Part shown: piece after piece, positions 52,438 to 62,280 of the stretch
Layout of the letters: every line of letters starts with the position of its first letter
Position numbering within the stretch: the stretch's first letter is position 1
Origin: Polaribacter pectinis
GTDB taxonomy: Bacteria > Bacteroidota > Bacteroidia > Flavobacteriales > Flavobacteriaceae
NCBI RefSeq assembly: GCF_014352875.1
Contig: NZ_CP060695.1
Location: forward strand, 1,891,501-1,955,500
DNA: 64,000 nucleotides
Direction: 5' to 3'
Notes under the pieces: generated by a model
Database searches by the model: none
Told to the model about the DNA's origin: nothing
Seen by the model: only the letters and a program-made list of their open reading frames with translations
Position numbers and translations under genes: made by a program

Positions 52438-54813
52438 TTAATTTTTAATAAACTTGAGGGTTTGTTGAGCATTTAAAGTTGTTAGATTAAGAAAATACAT
52501 GCCTGAACTTACATTTTTCAATTCAAATGTATGATTACTTTGCTCAAGGTTATTAAGTTCTTTTATATATACTAGTTTTCCTGTTAAAGAAAAAATTTGA
52601 ATAGTTACTTTGTTTAAATGTGCATGCGTTTTTATAGAAATAGTGTTATCTACAACATTGCTACCAACTACAGAAAACAAATTGTGTTTTGAAGCAGTTT
52701 CAGATTCTACGCCTAGAGGTGTTCCTATAGTTAGCTCAATTTCATCAAAAATTGAAGGGTTATGTAATGAACTTACTTTTAATGTAATTGTTCCATCATT
52801 TACAGTTGTTATTAAACCTTTATAATCTATAGTAGCAGACCCAGTACCATCAATTATTTCCCACGATTTTGTACCTAACCAAGCTGTAAGCGGGATTTCT
52901 ACAGCTCTAGCTTGATAGGTTTGACCAGATTCCATAGCCAATAAACTTTCGACTTTAAGACGAAGTTGATCTGCAGAGCCACCAACTTCGATGATTTCAA
53001 AATCATCGACATAAAGATTGCTGTTTCCAGCAATGTCTTTCCATACACTTAAACTTATTTGATTTTTCTCACTTCCAGTTGTAAATGTATTATCGTATTC
53101 TTTAAAGGTTCCAGTTGTAGTAATTACATCATCTAGAAATTTAGTGCTAGTTACTTCATCTTGTAGTATGATTTTAGCAGTTTCTCCAGAAGAATTATCA
53201 GATTTATACCAAAACTTGAGTTGATAGGCAGTATTTGCCTTTAGCTCCATTATTTGTTTTAAACTTCCTGTTTTATTTGATTTTATCAAACCAGCATAAG
53301 TACCCGATTTCACTTTTGTACTTGTTATACTATTATTCCAGTTGTTCCAACCAGTAATATTTCCTAATTCGAAATTATGATTGACTAAATAGTCACTTGG
53401 ACTTGGACTAGCATAATTTGGCGGATTAGTTATTCCTTGAAAAACGGGGTTAATAAGTTGCGATGTCCAGGCTTCTCTTATATATGCTAATTCATCAACA
53501 ATTTCTGGTTTAGCATTATAAATATCTGTGGTTTCTCCAATATCATTATCTAAATCATAGAGCTCATGAATACCAGTATGAAAGTATGATACCAGTTTAT
53601 AACCATCTTTAGTTACAGCATATCGTTGTTGATCAAATTTCCGTAAATAAATTTCAGAATGAGGTTCTTGAGTATTAACATTTGTTAAATAAGGTATTAA
53701 ATTCACGCCGTCAAGTGGTTTGGCAGGATTCTGTGTAGCACCAGCTAAAGCAATTGCTGTAGCGTATATATCTAAAGCAGAAACCTGTTTATTATAGATA
53801 CCTGGAGTTATAGTGCCATTATATCGAATAGCAAAAGGAACACGATAACCACCTTCATAAGCTGCACTTTTACCTCCTCTTAAAGGTGAATTGTTAGCAT
53901 ATTGTGTTTTACCACCATTATCTGAAAGAAAAAACACAATTGTATTAGAGTCTATACCTGAAGTTACTAATTGATCTAAAATTAAACCAACACCATCGTC
54001 AACAGCACTTACCATAGCTGCATAAGTTTTTCTGTCTCCAGATAAAGTTGGGAATCTATCTAAATATTCTTGAGTAGCCTGTAAAGGGCCATGTGGCGCA
54101 TTGTATGAAAGAAACAGGAAAAATGGATCTGGATTTACAGCGTGGTTTTGAATAAAACTTACGGCTTCATCAGAAAACGCTTCGGTTAAATATTTTTGAC
54201 CAACTGGGTTAACAGAATTGTGATCTCTCATAATCCATGTTCTATAACTGTCATTTTCGTTATGTACCGAATAGCTATCTTGTATGGTTAATTCATTTGC
54301 AAAATACCTATGTCCACCACCTAAATGACCAAAAAATTCATCAAATCCTCTATTTAAAGGATGGTTGTCAGGATGCGCACCTAAATGCCATTTCCCAATG
54401 ACTCCAGTATTGTATGCTTCTGGTAGAGTTTCTGCAATAGTGCTTTCGCTTAAAGGGAGTCCAGGGGCTATTTGGTTTGGTTCATATTTGGGATTACGCT
54501 CGAAACCAAAACGTTGCGGATAACGACCTGTCATAAATCCAGCTCTACTTGGACCACAAACCGAATAGGTTACATATGCGTTTGTACATTTTATGCCTTC
54601 ATTCGCAATGCGATCTATGTTTGGTGTTGGTATTTCTGTTGAGCCATTAAAACTTACATCTGCATACCCTAAGTCATCAACCATAATTACTATAATGTTT
54701 GGTTGGGAAGGAGGATTAGTTACGGTATTTGTATTCCTGCTAGCTGGTTTATTATTGAACCCAAAGAGAGAAGAACAGGTGACTAGAAGTCCTATTAATA
54801 ATATTTTTTTCAT
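52438..54813 (-). CDS. modular type I sulfatase with CBM, Big-like and T9SS sorting domains
   Basis: 791 residues, far longer than the usual 450-550. Residues 35-480 are a sulfatase: IIVIMVDDLGYADVSFNG, formylglycine Cys86 in YSVCGPSRAGFMTG, IGKWHLGAHPDNHPLNRGFD, and FLSDNGGKTQYANN. Residues about 490-630 are a binding jelly roll (LVNHNFELGNITGWNNWNN), about 640-715 a Big-like module (WEIIDGTGSATIDYKGLIT), and the end is a T9SS sorting domain (THAHLNKVTIQIFSLTG ... QQTLKFIKN). A T9SS-exported sulfatase would desulfate the intact polymer at the surface, unlike the lipoprotein copies. It is paralogous to 56926. It lies 3 bp from the beta-helix gene 54817. Confidence 0.92.
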   Translation of the reverse strand: MKKILLIGLLVTCSSLFGFNNKPASRNTNTVTNPPSQPNIIVIMVDDLGYADVSFNGSTEIPTPNIDRIANEGIKCTNAYVTYSVCGPSRAGFMTGRYPQRFGFERNPKYEPNQIAPGLPLSESTIAETLPEAYNTGVIGKWHLGAHPDNHPLNRGFDEFFGHLGGGHRYFANELTIQDSYSVHNENDSYRTWIMRDHNSVNPVGQKYLTEAFSDEAVSFIQNHAVNPDPFFLFLSYNAPHGPLQATQEYLDRFPTLSGDRKTYAAMVSAVDDGVGLILDQLVTSGIDSNTIVFFLSDNGGKTQYANNSPLRGGKSAAYEGGYRVPFAIRYNGTITPGIYNKQVSALDIYATAIALAGATQNPAKPLDGVNLIPYLTNVNTQEPHSEIYLRKFDQQRYAVTKDGYKLVSYFHTGIHELYDLDNDIGETTDIYNAKPEIVDELAYIREAWTSQLINPVFQGITNPPNYASPSPSDYLVNHNFELGNITGWNNWNNSITSTKVKSGTYAGLIKSNKTGSLKQIMELKANTAYQLKFWYKSDNSSGETAKIILQDEVTSTKFLDDVITTTGTFKEYDNTFTTGSEKNQISLSVWKDIAGNSNLYVDDFEIIEVGGSADQLRLKVESLLAMESGQTYQARAVEIPLTAWLGTKSWEIIDGTGSATIDYKGLITTVNDGTITLKVSSLHNPSIFDEIELTIGTPLGVESETASKHNLFSVVGSNVVDNTISIKTHAHLNKVTIQIFSLTGKLVYIKELNNLEQSNHTFELKNVSSGMYFLNLTTLNAQQTLKFIKN

Positions 54814-54816
54814 CTT

Positions 54817-56745
54817 TTAATTTTTTTGTTTAATGATTCTTACCGTTTCTACATGACTATCGTAGGTCACTTTTAAAAGGTAAATTCCTTGTGGATAATG
54901 TTCTAGGTTGACGGTATTGGTGAATGTATTTTTTAAAAATCTTCCTGTAACATCATAAATTGATACAATTAACTTGTTGTTTGAAGTATTGGTTTTAAAC
55001 GTAATCTTTCCGTTTGTTGGGTTAGGGAAGTAAGTCAAAGATTTTTCTTTAAATTGGTTTAACCCTAAAACAGGAGCACCATTATAAGCACCAATGTTTG
55101 GAACACTTGTACTTGATACCAAGTTGCCAAAATAATCAAGACCTCCATTGTTTTGTAAAAAGTTCCAGAAATTAGTACTTCCGTTTATCAATTTACCTGC
55201 TCCAATTGATGTACTTCCAGATGCTAATTTATAAGAATCTGGATCGTTATCACCCACAGATACAAATTGTGGATTTGTATAAATAGCATTATTTTGTAAT
55301 TCTGTTTCTAAAACAAACTGTGATTGTGGATAAAACTGATTGTGGGAAACATCAAGAACATCGTTGCTATTGTTTGTTAAGTCTGTTGCCATTGGCGTAC
55401 CTCCAGTTTGCTTATAAATTATATTATTAAAAATATGTGTATCTCCAGTTTTAGGCATCACCAAAATTTCAGGATCCATGTTGTTTGGTACATAAACTGT
55501 ATTGTTATAAATAAAACTTCCCGTATTTGGACAAGCTCCATTTCCTTGTCCACAGTATGGTGACACCCAGAATACACGTCCGTGTTTTACTTCGTTAGGT
55601 GGATCTGTACGCCAACCATCGTTAACACTAATATTATAGCGATAACCACAATTAATATTATCGCCCAATATTTCAACAAAACCACCTTCGTTATTATAAC
55701 TGTAATTGTATTGAAAAACTACATTTTCATTTCCAAAATCAATATGTGCACCATAGGAATCTTGCCATCCACGTACATTTAAAAATTGATTGTGTTGAAC
55801 TATTACATTTTTTGAACTGAATGTCCATAAGCCACTACCACGTTTCCACATTCTATCGTCCATAGTAGATCCAGTGCCATCAAAAATATTATTTTCTATG
55901 GTCACATTATAAGATTTATTTGGAACAATTCCAGAGCCACCAGTATTGTTAAATTCACAATTGTTTATGCTGTAGTCACTAGAATAAAAAGTATAATCTT
56001 TACCAGCTAAACCTAGGGGTTTTATCCATATACCATAATGCCCTATATCTGTAAAATAGCTATTGGTGATTTTTACATCATTAATTTTATAATAGTTAGG
56101 ATCTGAGGATTGCACATCTATTTTAATGCCCCAACCTCTAGATTTTTTTGTAATGTTATTTGGGGTTTCATAATGCGTGTCATTTTCTTCTCCAGCAGGT
56201 GGTGTTGGATAAATTTTATGCACTTTGCTATTATCAATTCTAAAATAATTTAAGCTGCGTGTACTTGCCACAATTTTAATTCCAAATCTATTGTATTTTC
56301 CATTTCCCCAACTATTTACAGCACCTCCAAACCCTGATAGTGTTTTAGTGCCACCTCCACCATCTAAATGGGAAGCTTCATTAATTAATTCAAGGTTATT
56401 AATTTCAATATAATCGTCGTTATAAATTAATATTGAAGCTTGATAACCATCACCATCAATAACGGGTTTAGTTGTTCCTCCATATTTATCTACTATAATT
56501 GGGTTGCCAGCAGTTCCTGAACCTTTAAGCCAAAACATGCCTTGCCATACATCACCCGATTTAAACAAAATTTTATCTCCTGCCAAGAAAGTTGTATTGT
56601 ACAGTTTATCTAATGTTTGCCAAGGTGTAGTATCTGTTAATCCATTATTTGAGTCTAAGCCAGTCAACGAACTTATATAATAGTCTGTTGCATTTGCCGT
56701 TAAAGCAAAAGTTATTACAAGTAATTGAATTAATTTGTTTATCAT
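54817..56745 (-). CDS. T9SS-secreted right-handed beta-helix protein (family member 4)
   Basis: 642 residues. Signal peptide (LLVITFALTANA), opening DYYISSLTGLDSNNGLTDT, then FLAGDKILFKSGDVWQGM. Core motifs WKRGSGLWTF, HIDFGN, FQYNYSYNNEGGFVEILGD and YRYNISVNDGWR match the protein at 45281. Long insert loops carry YHETPNNITKKSRGWGIKID. The C-terminal 75 residues are a T9SS sorting domain (SLTYFPNPTNGKITF ... VETVRIIKQ). The conserved Asp/His/Glu/Asn cluster around HIDF and EILG is a candidate active site, but no characterised family is recognised. It lies directly after a sulfatase-end remnant and sulfatase 56926. Confidence 0.82.
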   Translation of the reverse strand: MINKLIQLLVITFALTANATDYYISSLTGLDSNNGLTDTTPWQTLDKLYNTTFLAGDKILFKSGDVWQGMFWLKGSGTAGNPIIVDKYGGTTKPVIDGDGYQASILIYNDDYIEINNLELINEASHLDGGGGTKTLSGFGGAVNSWGNGKYNRFGIKIVASTRSLNYFRIDNSKVHKIYPTPPAGEENDTHYETPNNITKKSRGWGIKIDVQSSDPNYYKINDVKITNSYFTDIGHYGIWIKPLGLAGKDYTFYSSDYSINNCEFNNTGGSGIVPNKSYNVTIENNIFDGTGSTMDDRMWKRGSGLWTFSSKNVIVQHNQFLNVRGWQDSYGAHIDFGNENVVFQYNYSYNNEGGFVEILGDNINCGYRYNISVNDGWRTDPPNEVKHGRVFWVSPYCGQGNGACPNTGSFIYNNTVYVPNNMDPEILVMPKTGDTHIFNNIIYKQTGGTPMATDLTNNSNDVLDVSHNQFYPQSQFVLETELQNNAIYTNPQFVSVGDNDPDSYKLASGSTSIGAGKLINGSTNFWNFLQNNGGLDYFGNLVSSTSVPNIGAYNGAPVLGLNQFKEKSLTYFPNPTNGKITFKTNTSNNKLIVSIYDVTGRFLKNTFTNTVNLEHYPQGIYLLKVTYDSHVETVRIIKQKN

Positions 56746-56751
56746 TTTTTA

Positions 56752-56925
56752 TTATTGAGTATTAATTATACTATCTATTTTAGATTGTATCATAACAACA
56801 ATTTCTTTGTTATTTAAAGCAACATTATTTTGTTCACTTATATCATCATTTAGATTATAGAGTTGAGCTATTTTGGAAAAGCCAGTTTCTATCTTTTTAT
56901 CGCTAAACCAATTTGGAATAGAATT
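56752..56925 (-). pseudogene. C-terminal remnant of a sulfatase
   Basis: 58 codons in frame directly behind the stop of the sulfatase at 56926: NSIPNWFSDKKIETGFSKI, then AQLYNLNDDISEQNNVALNN and a final helix to TAA at 56752. LYNLxxDxxExxNxA is the usual late motif of type I sulfatases and is already present upstream in the intact sulfatase (LYNLEKDLSETTNIA). This is therefore the tail of a second, otherwise deleted sulfatase. It has no start codon of its own. Confidence 0.7.
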
Positions 56926-58428
56926 TTAGTTACCATTTTTATTTATTCTTTTTTTTCTATGCACTAACCCTTTAAAAACAGGGTCTATTAATTCTTCATT
57001 CCAAGATTTACGAAGTGCATCAATTTTTTCAACTTGATCAATATGTTGTTTGGCAATATTTGTAGTTTCGCTTAAATCTTTTTCAAGATTATACAATTCT
57101 TTTTCCCCTTTTATTACAACAAGTTTATAATCGTTATATCTAACTGCAAATCTATCTTGATCAAACTTTCTTAAATAAATTGTTTCATGTGGCTTTCCAA
57201 GTTTTTCTCCTGTGATATATGGTATTAAATTTACACCATCTAAAGGCTTTTCTGGGTTAGTTTTTGCATTAGCCAAAGCAACAGCTGTAGCCATTATATC
57301 AAGAGATGATACGGGCTTATCATAAACACCTTGTTTAACGGTTCCTTTCCACCTTATTGCAAAAGGAACATGGTATCCACCTTCATAAACTGAGCTTTTA
57401 CCTTCTCTTAAGAGACCATTGTCTGAAGCGTTTTTATCTTCTGGACCTCCATTATCTGATAAAAAGAACACCAACGTATTTTCATCAAGATTTAATTCTT
57501 CTAACTTATCCATTAATAGTCCCACACCATCATCTAATGCACTTACCATTGCTGCATAAGTTCTCCTTTTTTTACTTTTAATGTTTGGAAATCTGTCTAA
57601 ATATTTTTGGGTTGCTTGAAGTGGCCCATGTGGCGCATTGTATGATAAAAACAAAAAGAATGGAGAATCTTTATGACGCTCAACAAAAGCAACACTTTCA
57701 TCAGCAAATTCTTCCGTAATATATTTAGGCGTTGTTATTGGGTTTACTGGTTTGTGATCTCTCATTAACCAAGTTCTGTAACTTTTACTCTCCGAATTTA
57801 TAGCATAGCTATCTTCAATAGTCCACATATTTGAGAAATATTGATGACCTCCACCAAGGTGTCCGAAAAATTCATCGAAACCTCTGTTTAATGGATGGTT
57901 TTTAATATTAGCCCCTAAATGCCATTTTCCAATAATTCCTGTTTTATACCCTACACTTCCTAAATTATTTGCAATAGTACTTTCATCATGAGCAAGCCCC
58001 ATATTTGGGTCAGATGGATCATATTGAGGATTGCGCTCAAAACCAAAACGTTGTTGATAGCGACCGGTTAGAAATCCGGCTCTACTTGGTCCGCAAACCG
58101 AATAAGAAACATAGCCATTAGTACATTTCACTCCTTCATTTGCAATTCTATCAATATTTGGAGTTGGTATTTGTTGGCTTCCATTAAAACTAACATCATT
58201 ATAGCCAAGATCATCAGCCATTATAACAATGATATTTGGTTGTGAAGGAGGATTGATTAAATCTTTTGTTTTGTTGTTAGCAGAGATATGTAGAGCAAAT
58301 CCAGTTATTTTTTTTTGCCAATTGCCTTCGTTAAAAAAGTTATCACCAATATTACAATTCCAAACCAAATATTGAAAAGATATTGATACAAATGTTAATA
58401 ATAAAAAAATTGTTAATTTATTCTTCAT
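56926..58428 (-). CDS. type I sulfatase
   Basis: 500 residues. The N-terminal hydrophobic stretch LTIFLLLTFVSISFQYLVW acts as signal peptide; a longer than usual linker follows before IIVIMADDLGYNDVSFNG. The formylglycine site is Cys112 in YSVCGPSRAGFLTGRYQQRFGFE; then IGKWHLGANIKNHPLNRGFD, FLSDNGGPEDKN and LYNLEKDLSETTNIA. It is a close paralogue of the sulfatase part of 52438 (RFGFERNPxYxP, GHLGGGHxYF, SYRTWxMRDH), but lacks the binding module and sorting domain. Tandem duplication followed by loss or gain of modules is the simple explanation. A small 55-codon gene lies upstream at 58495-58662. Confidence 0.93.
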   Translation of the reverse strand: MKNKLTIFLLLTFVSISFQYLVWNCNIGDNFFNEGNWQKKITGFALHISANNKTKDLINPPSQPNIIVIMADDLGYNDVSFNGSQQIPTPNIDRIANEGVKCTNGYVSYSVCGPSRAGFLTGRYQQRFGFERNPQYDPSDPNMGLAHDESTIANNLGSVGYKTGIIGKWHLGANIKNHPLNRGFDEFFGHLGGGHQYFSNMWTIEDSYAINSESKSYRTWLMRDHKPVNPITTPKYITEEFADESVAFVERHKDSPFFLFLSYNAPHGPLQATQKYLDRFPNIKSKKRRTYAAMVSALDDGVGLLMDKLEELNLDENTLVFFLSDNGGPEDKNASDNGLLREGKSSVYEGGYHVPFAIRWKGTVKQGVYDKPVSSLDIMATAVALANAKTNPEKPLDGVNLIPYITGEKLGKPHETIYLRKFDQDRFAVRYNDYKLVVIKGEKELYNLEKDLSETTNIAKQHIDQVEKIDALRKSWNEELIDPVFKGLVHRKKRINKNGN

Positions 58429-58494
58429 TTCGTTTATAAAATAATAAAGCCGTAGTTTTCACTATGGCTTAAATCTAATAATTCAAATTATATA

Positions 58495-58662
58495 TTAAAA
58501 CCCTGTTCCAGGAGCTTCTGGACTTTGAGCTTGCGCTTTTTGTGGGTTTAAAATCATATACGTACCTAATGCAGTTAATGCTGCATACTTACCGTAATTA
58601 CCTATCTTTTTTAAGGCGTCTTTACGAGAAATGTCTTGTGCGTGTTTTTCTTGTTTTTTCAT
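58495..58662 (-). CDS. small Tat-like leader protein of unknown function
   Basis: 55 residues, between the T9SS protein gene 58691 and sulfatase 56926. It starts MKKQEKHAQDISRKDALKK, then a mildly hydrophobic segment YAALTALGTYMIL and NPQKAQAQSPEAPGTGF at the end. The SRKDALKK-plus-hydrophobic-plus-AQA layout resembles a Tat signal peptide without the second Arg. Similar short proteins are, from memory, widespread in Flavobacteriia, but no function is known. It was found by reading the minus strand of the gap. Start, stop and composition are convincing; expression is not shown. Confidence 0.65.
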   Translation of the reverse strand: MKKQEKHAQDISRKDALKKIGNYGKYAALTALGTYMILNPQKAQAQSPEAPGTGF

Positions 58663-58690
58663 CTTTGTATTTGTTTTAAATTCTCGTTAA

Positions 58691-60721
58691 TTATTCTAAA
58701 ATTATTTTCTTGTTCAGTTTACCTTTGGCAGTTTCTAACTGTACAATGTAAACACCTTTTGTTAAATATGGAAGATCAATGTCTTTATACATTACTGCTG
58801 AAAAACTGTTATTTAAAACTTGTTTACCTAAAATATTAAACATTTTTACATTTGTATTTCCATTTGGCAAACCTAAAATTCTCAAAGTAGAATTATTAGG
58901 CGCAAATACACTTACACTTTCTAACAACACACCATCTATACTTAAAGCACTGCTTCTTACATGCAAATAAAAACGTCCAATCCCATCTATATCTTTATTT
59001 GGCGTAAATTTGAATTCTGCATTTGCACTATTAAGTTGCGTAAACGTATTATTTGTACGATCTTCTAGGTAGACATTAATTCCGTTTGGTAAGTTTTGAG
59101 CATCTGCTGTAAAAGTAATTTCTGCATTTGCACTTACTTTTAAACCTACAGGAATAACTATGTTTTCTATATCATTTAAAGATAAAACTTGTCTTGCTAA
59201 TTTTTTTTGTGAGTTATTTATTAAACCTGTGTAAAGATTAAAGTTAGATTGTACACCTCCAAATAAAGACGCATCATAACCATTGTCAAAATCGTTAGTC
59301 CCATTGTTTATATAATGTAAATCTGCACTTTTAATGTTTCCTCCTTGTTTAACAGATAATGAAATTTCTGTTCTACTATTCTTTAAAAAAGTATCTGTTG
59401 CACCTCCTCCGTTAAATTGATAAAATTCTATTTGAGTACCATCTCCTGAACTAATAAAAAATGCTTGTCCTGGTGCAATCTCAAAAGCACCATCAGAAGT
59501 AGATGTTTTTGGCACATAAGCACCAGATGCTTGATTCCAAATCCAAATAGTATTTTCTGTGAATTTTGAAGCACCATTATTGGTGAAAAATTCTGAAACT
59601 GCTAAATATGTTGGGAATGGGTTACTAACTAAATTAAATTTATTTGCATTAGCATTACTTACGGTAGCTGGTTTAGAACCTGTTGGATATGTACCTGTAA
59701 AACTAACAGCACCTCCAGTATCACTTCTTAATGCGTATCCTGTAGATGAATTAAAAGTACCTGACCCTCCAGATTGCAGATACACCCATTGTCCAGTTGT
59801 AGGGTCTGCTGCTCCATTTTGAAATGTTGCAATACCTCTATTATTTCCTGTACCAGATGCTATATTATTATCTACGACCCAAGTATCATTATATGATTGT
59901 CCAACAACAGGAGAACCTACTAAATGCCATTTATCTACAACCAGAGTTCTGTTGTAAGTTATGTTACCCGTAGATGTTCCATCAACATCTAAAGACCCAC
60001 CACCATTAATAGTTAAAGTTCTTGACCCATCAACTTCTAAATTATAAGCAAAAGCACCAGTTGTAGCAGATATAATAGGCTCGTTAGTAACCCCAGATGA
60101 TGGTAATACTATATCATAATCTGCAACACTAGAAGTAAAAGTTGGAACAGTATTAATATCCCAGTTTGCTGCAGTATCCCAATTTGAATCTGAACTTCCA
60201 TCCCAAGTTGCGAGTGGTCTTACAGAAATATTGTCAAATCGTATTGAATTATTTACACCCCCACCACTTCTTGCATTTTTTGATACATGAAACATTAAAT
60301 CTGATTGCGGTGCAGTAAAAGTATATGTGAAATGAGTCCAACTTGTTGTTGTAACAGGTATCGCTGTTACAGTACCTACATTACCATTACCTGCATAAGT
60401 ACCATCATTAAGTCTAATTGTAACAAAAGCTTCTCCACCTGGGTTTATTCCTGAGTTATTATACCTAGCATAAAAGCTTAATTGATATTTTGTGCTTGAA
60501 GTAGCTGTAAAATTTTGTTTAACAGTTCTAAAGTCATTACCTAAATTCATACTATAAGTTCCAGAATAAATTTCTCCTGCACTAGGTGTAGATACTCCAC
60601 CACTTGAACTAGAAAAAGGGGATAATACTCCATCTTCTAACCCTTGGTTAGAAATTAAATTTTGGCTAAAAATTATTGAAGGTAAAACCAACAACAACCA
60701 TAAAATTGTAATTTTTTTCAT
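58691..60721 (-). CDS. T9SS-secreted modular protein with N-terminal carbohydrate-binding-type domain
   Basis: 676 residues. Signal peptide (LLLVLPSIIFSQ), jelly-roll module about 20-170 (NLISNQGLEDGVLSPFSS ... IRFDNISVRPL), then a low-complexity beta region starting WDGSSDSNWDTAANWD, the WHLVGSPVVGQ and LVSNPFPTYLAV motifs of large Bacteroidota surface proteins, and a T9SS sorting domain at the end (SVFAPNNSTLRILG, VKMFNILGKQV, KKIILE). It is a clear paralogue of the partial protein at 62281. No catalytic residues are recognised; likely roles are adhesion or glycan binding at the cell surface. It is separated from its paralogue by a GH16 pseudogene. Confidence 0.75.
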   Translation of the reverse strand: MKKITILWLLLVLPSIIFSQNLISNQGLEDGVLSPFSSSSGGVSTPSAGEIYSGTYSMNLGNDFRTVKQNFTATSSTKYQLSFYARYNNSGINPGGEAFVTIRLNDGTYAGNGNVGTVTAIPVTTTSWTHFTYTFTAPQSDLMFHVSKNARSGGGVNNSIRFDNISVRPLATWDGSSDSNWDTAANWDINTVPTFTSSVADYDIVLPSSGVTNEPIISATTGAFAYNLEVDGSRTLTINGGGSLDVDGTSTGNITYNRTLVVDKWHLVGSPVVGQSYNDTWVVDNNIASGTGNNRGIATFQNGAADPTTGQWVYLQSGGSGTFNSSTGYALRSDTGGAVSFTGTYPTGSKPATVSNANANKFNLVSNPFPTYLAVSEFFTNNGASKFTENTIWIWNQASGAYVPKTSTSDGAFEIAPGQAFFISSGDGTQIEFYQFNGGGATDTFLKNSRTEISLSVKQGGNIKSADLHYINNGTNDFDNGYDASLFGGVQSNFNLYTGLINNSQKKLARQVLSLNDIENIVIPVGLKVSANAEITFTADAQNLPNGINVYLEDRTNNTFTQLNSANAEFKFTPNKDIDGIGRFYLHVRSSALSIDGVLLESVSVFAPNNSTLRILGLPNGNTNVKMFNILGKQVLNNSFSAVMYKDIDLPYLTKGVYIVQLETAKGKLNKKIILE

Positions 60722-60817
60722 TATAAATATATTTAATTAAGTATGTAAATAAATAAATAAATATAGAAAAGTGATAGGGGAATATGTTCAATAAATGGGG
60801 TAAATAGATAAAACCTC

Positions 60818-62240
60818 TTATAAAATTACCTTTTTCACAGTAACTTTCTCTTTCTGATTGATTTTGAATAAAATAAACCCCTTTAGAAAAATCTATTTCT
60901 GTCATTTTAGAAGTGGTTTTTTGAAGTAATAATTGCTTCCCTTTTGCATCAAAAATTGTTATTTTAGAACCTGATTCATCTGCTTTTATATTTAAATACT
61001 CTCTTACAGGATTTGGAAATAACTGAAAAGAGTCATCTAGATTGGCTTTGAAAATCTCCATCATCAAAGCTAGCACCAACAGAAAGCAATAGTCATTCTT
61101 TTACTTTTGGTACTAAAACTTGCCCATTTGTTGGATTTGTTGAAAATGGAAAGGGCTTTATTGCATTTGTAGAATTTATTCGAACACTGTCATAATAGAT
61201 ATACATTTCGTTTTCTATCCATAATAGTCCAAAGATGTGAAATTCATCATTATGAATATTTAGCGTATTAAAAGGTATTTATGGTTTTTTTAAAAGCTCC
61301 ATAACCATCATAATGTACAACTGCTTTTGAAGTATAGCTTTCCCATGCAGATTCGAAAATATCTATTCAGCTCCAACTGCAGCAGAATTATCTACATTCC
61401 TTTGATTTTCTCCTTGTAACCAAAATGCAGTTTGATTCCCTTTAAATGTTTTTGCAATTTTAATTTTTGCCTCTAAACATCCATATTTCACTTCATACAA
61501 ACCTCTAGAATCAATAGAACCACAGCGCATTGTTGTGTTGTTTATTTTTGTAACTCTTAAAACAAGTTGCCCTTAATTATTTAAAAAACATTTTCTACTA
61601 TCCAACACCAATCTGTAACTCCTAAATTTGTTCTTGGAGATCTTATTTTTGTACTTATACTCTTGTACCATTTAGTTAAATCTAAACTAGTGACTTGAAA
61701 TTCATCACTAAAATCTAAAAACCAATTTCCGGACACATTTCCATTTGGTTGCGCATTTATAGGTGAATTTACATCTACAAGATTTGAAGCAAAATCTTAA
61801 TCAATTATAACTACATTATCTATTCCTACAGGTCTGTTATTATTATTGTAGAAAACAATTCTTGCTTGACTAACTTTTGCTGGTGCTGTAAAAGAAAAAC
61901 TTCCTATTTTCCAGACATCAGAATTTGTTTCTAAATCTATAGTGTTATAACTGAACCAATATTAGCTCCTGTTATTACACGAACAGTCATATCATAGCAT
62001 CCAGTTCCACTTACTCATCTGTAATCAAACCTAACATTATAAGTTTTACCAGCAGTTAAAGAAAAAACTTGGAGTAAAGAACCTTCTGTATTACTTATAT
62101 TTCCAACAAAAGAGTTCAATATATCATCTTTTAATACTTGGTTGTTAAAACCTTTCCAGTTATCTTTATTAGACTCAAAATTTCCATATGAGATTAATTT
62201 GAGTTATAAATAATATTATTAAAAAAAGGGTGTAATTACG
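60818..62240 (-). pseudogene. degraded GH16 gene with N-terminal binding module and T9SS domain
   Basis: Read on the minus strand across several frames. From about 62190 comes a binding module (YGNFESNKDNWKGFNNQ, RPVGIDNVVIID). Then GH16 segments align one-to-one with the intact enzyme at 37715: DLTKWYKSISTKIRSPRT, TDWCWIVENV, MRCGSIDSRGLYEVKYG, TAFWLQGENQRNVDNSA, LLLSVGASFDDGDF. A sorting domain follows (LFPNPVREYLNI, ITIFDAKGKQLL) to about 60818. There are many frameshifts, stops (including TGA for Trp before LLLSVGAS) and a deletion of the GH16 C-terminus. The catalytic EIDxxE region is itself interrupted after AAVGAE. It is certainly non-functional and implies a lost second endo-enzyme. 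Confidence 0.85.
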
Positions 62241-62280
62241 TTTTATTTGTAATTTATATGTTGCTTTAAATTTTCTTTAA

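Noticed and set aside
60666..61079. 137-codon ORF as an independent protein
   Set aside because: It joins the sorting-domain end of the degraded GH16 gene to out-of-frame downstream sequence; the real frame shifts near GVYFI and ends at about 60818.
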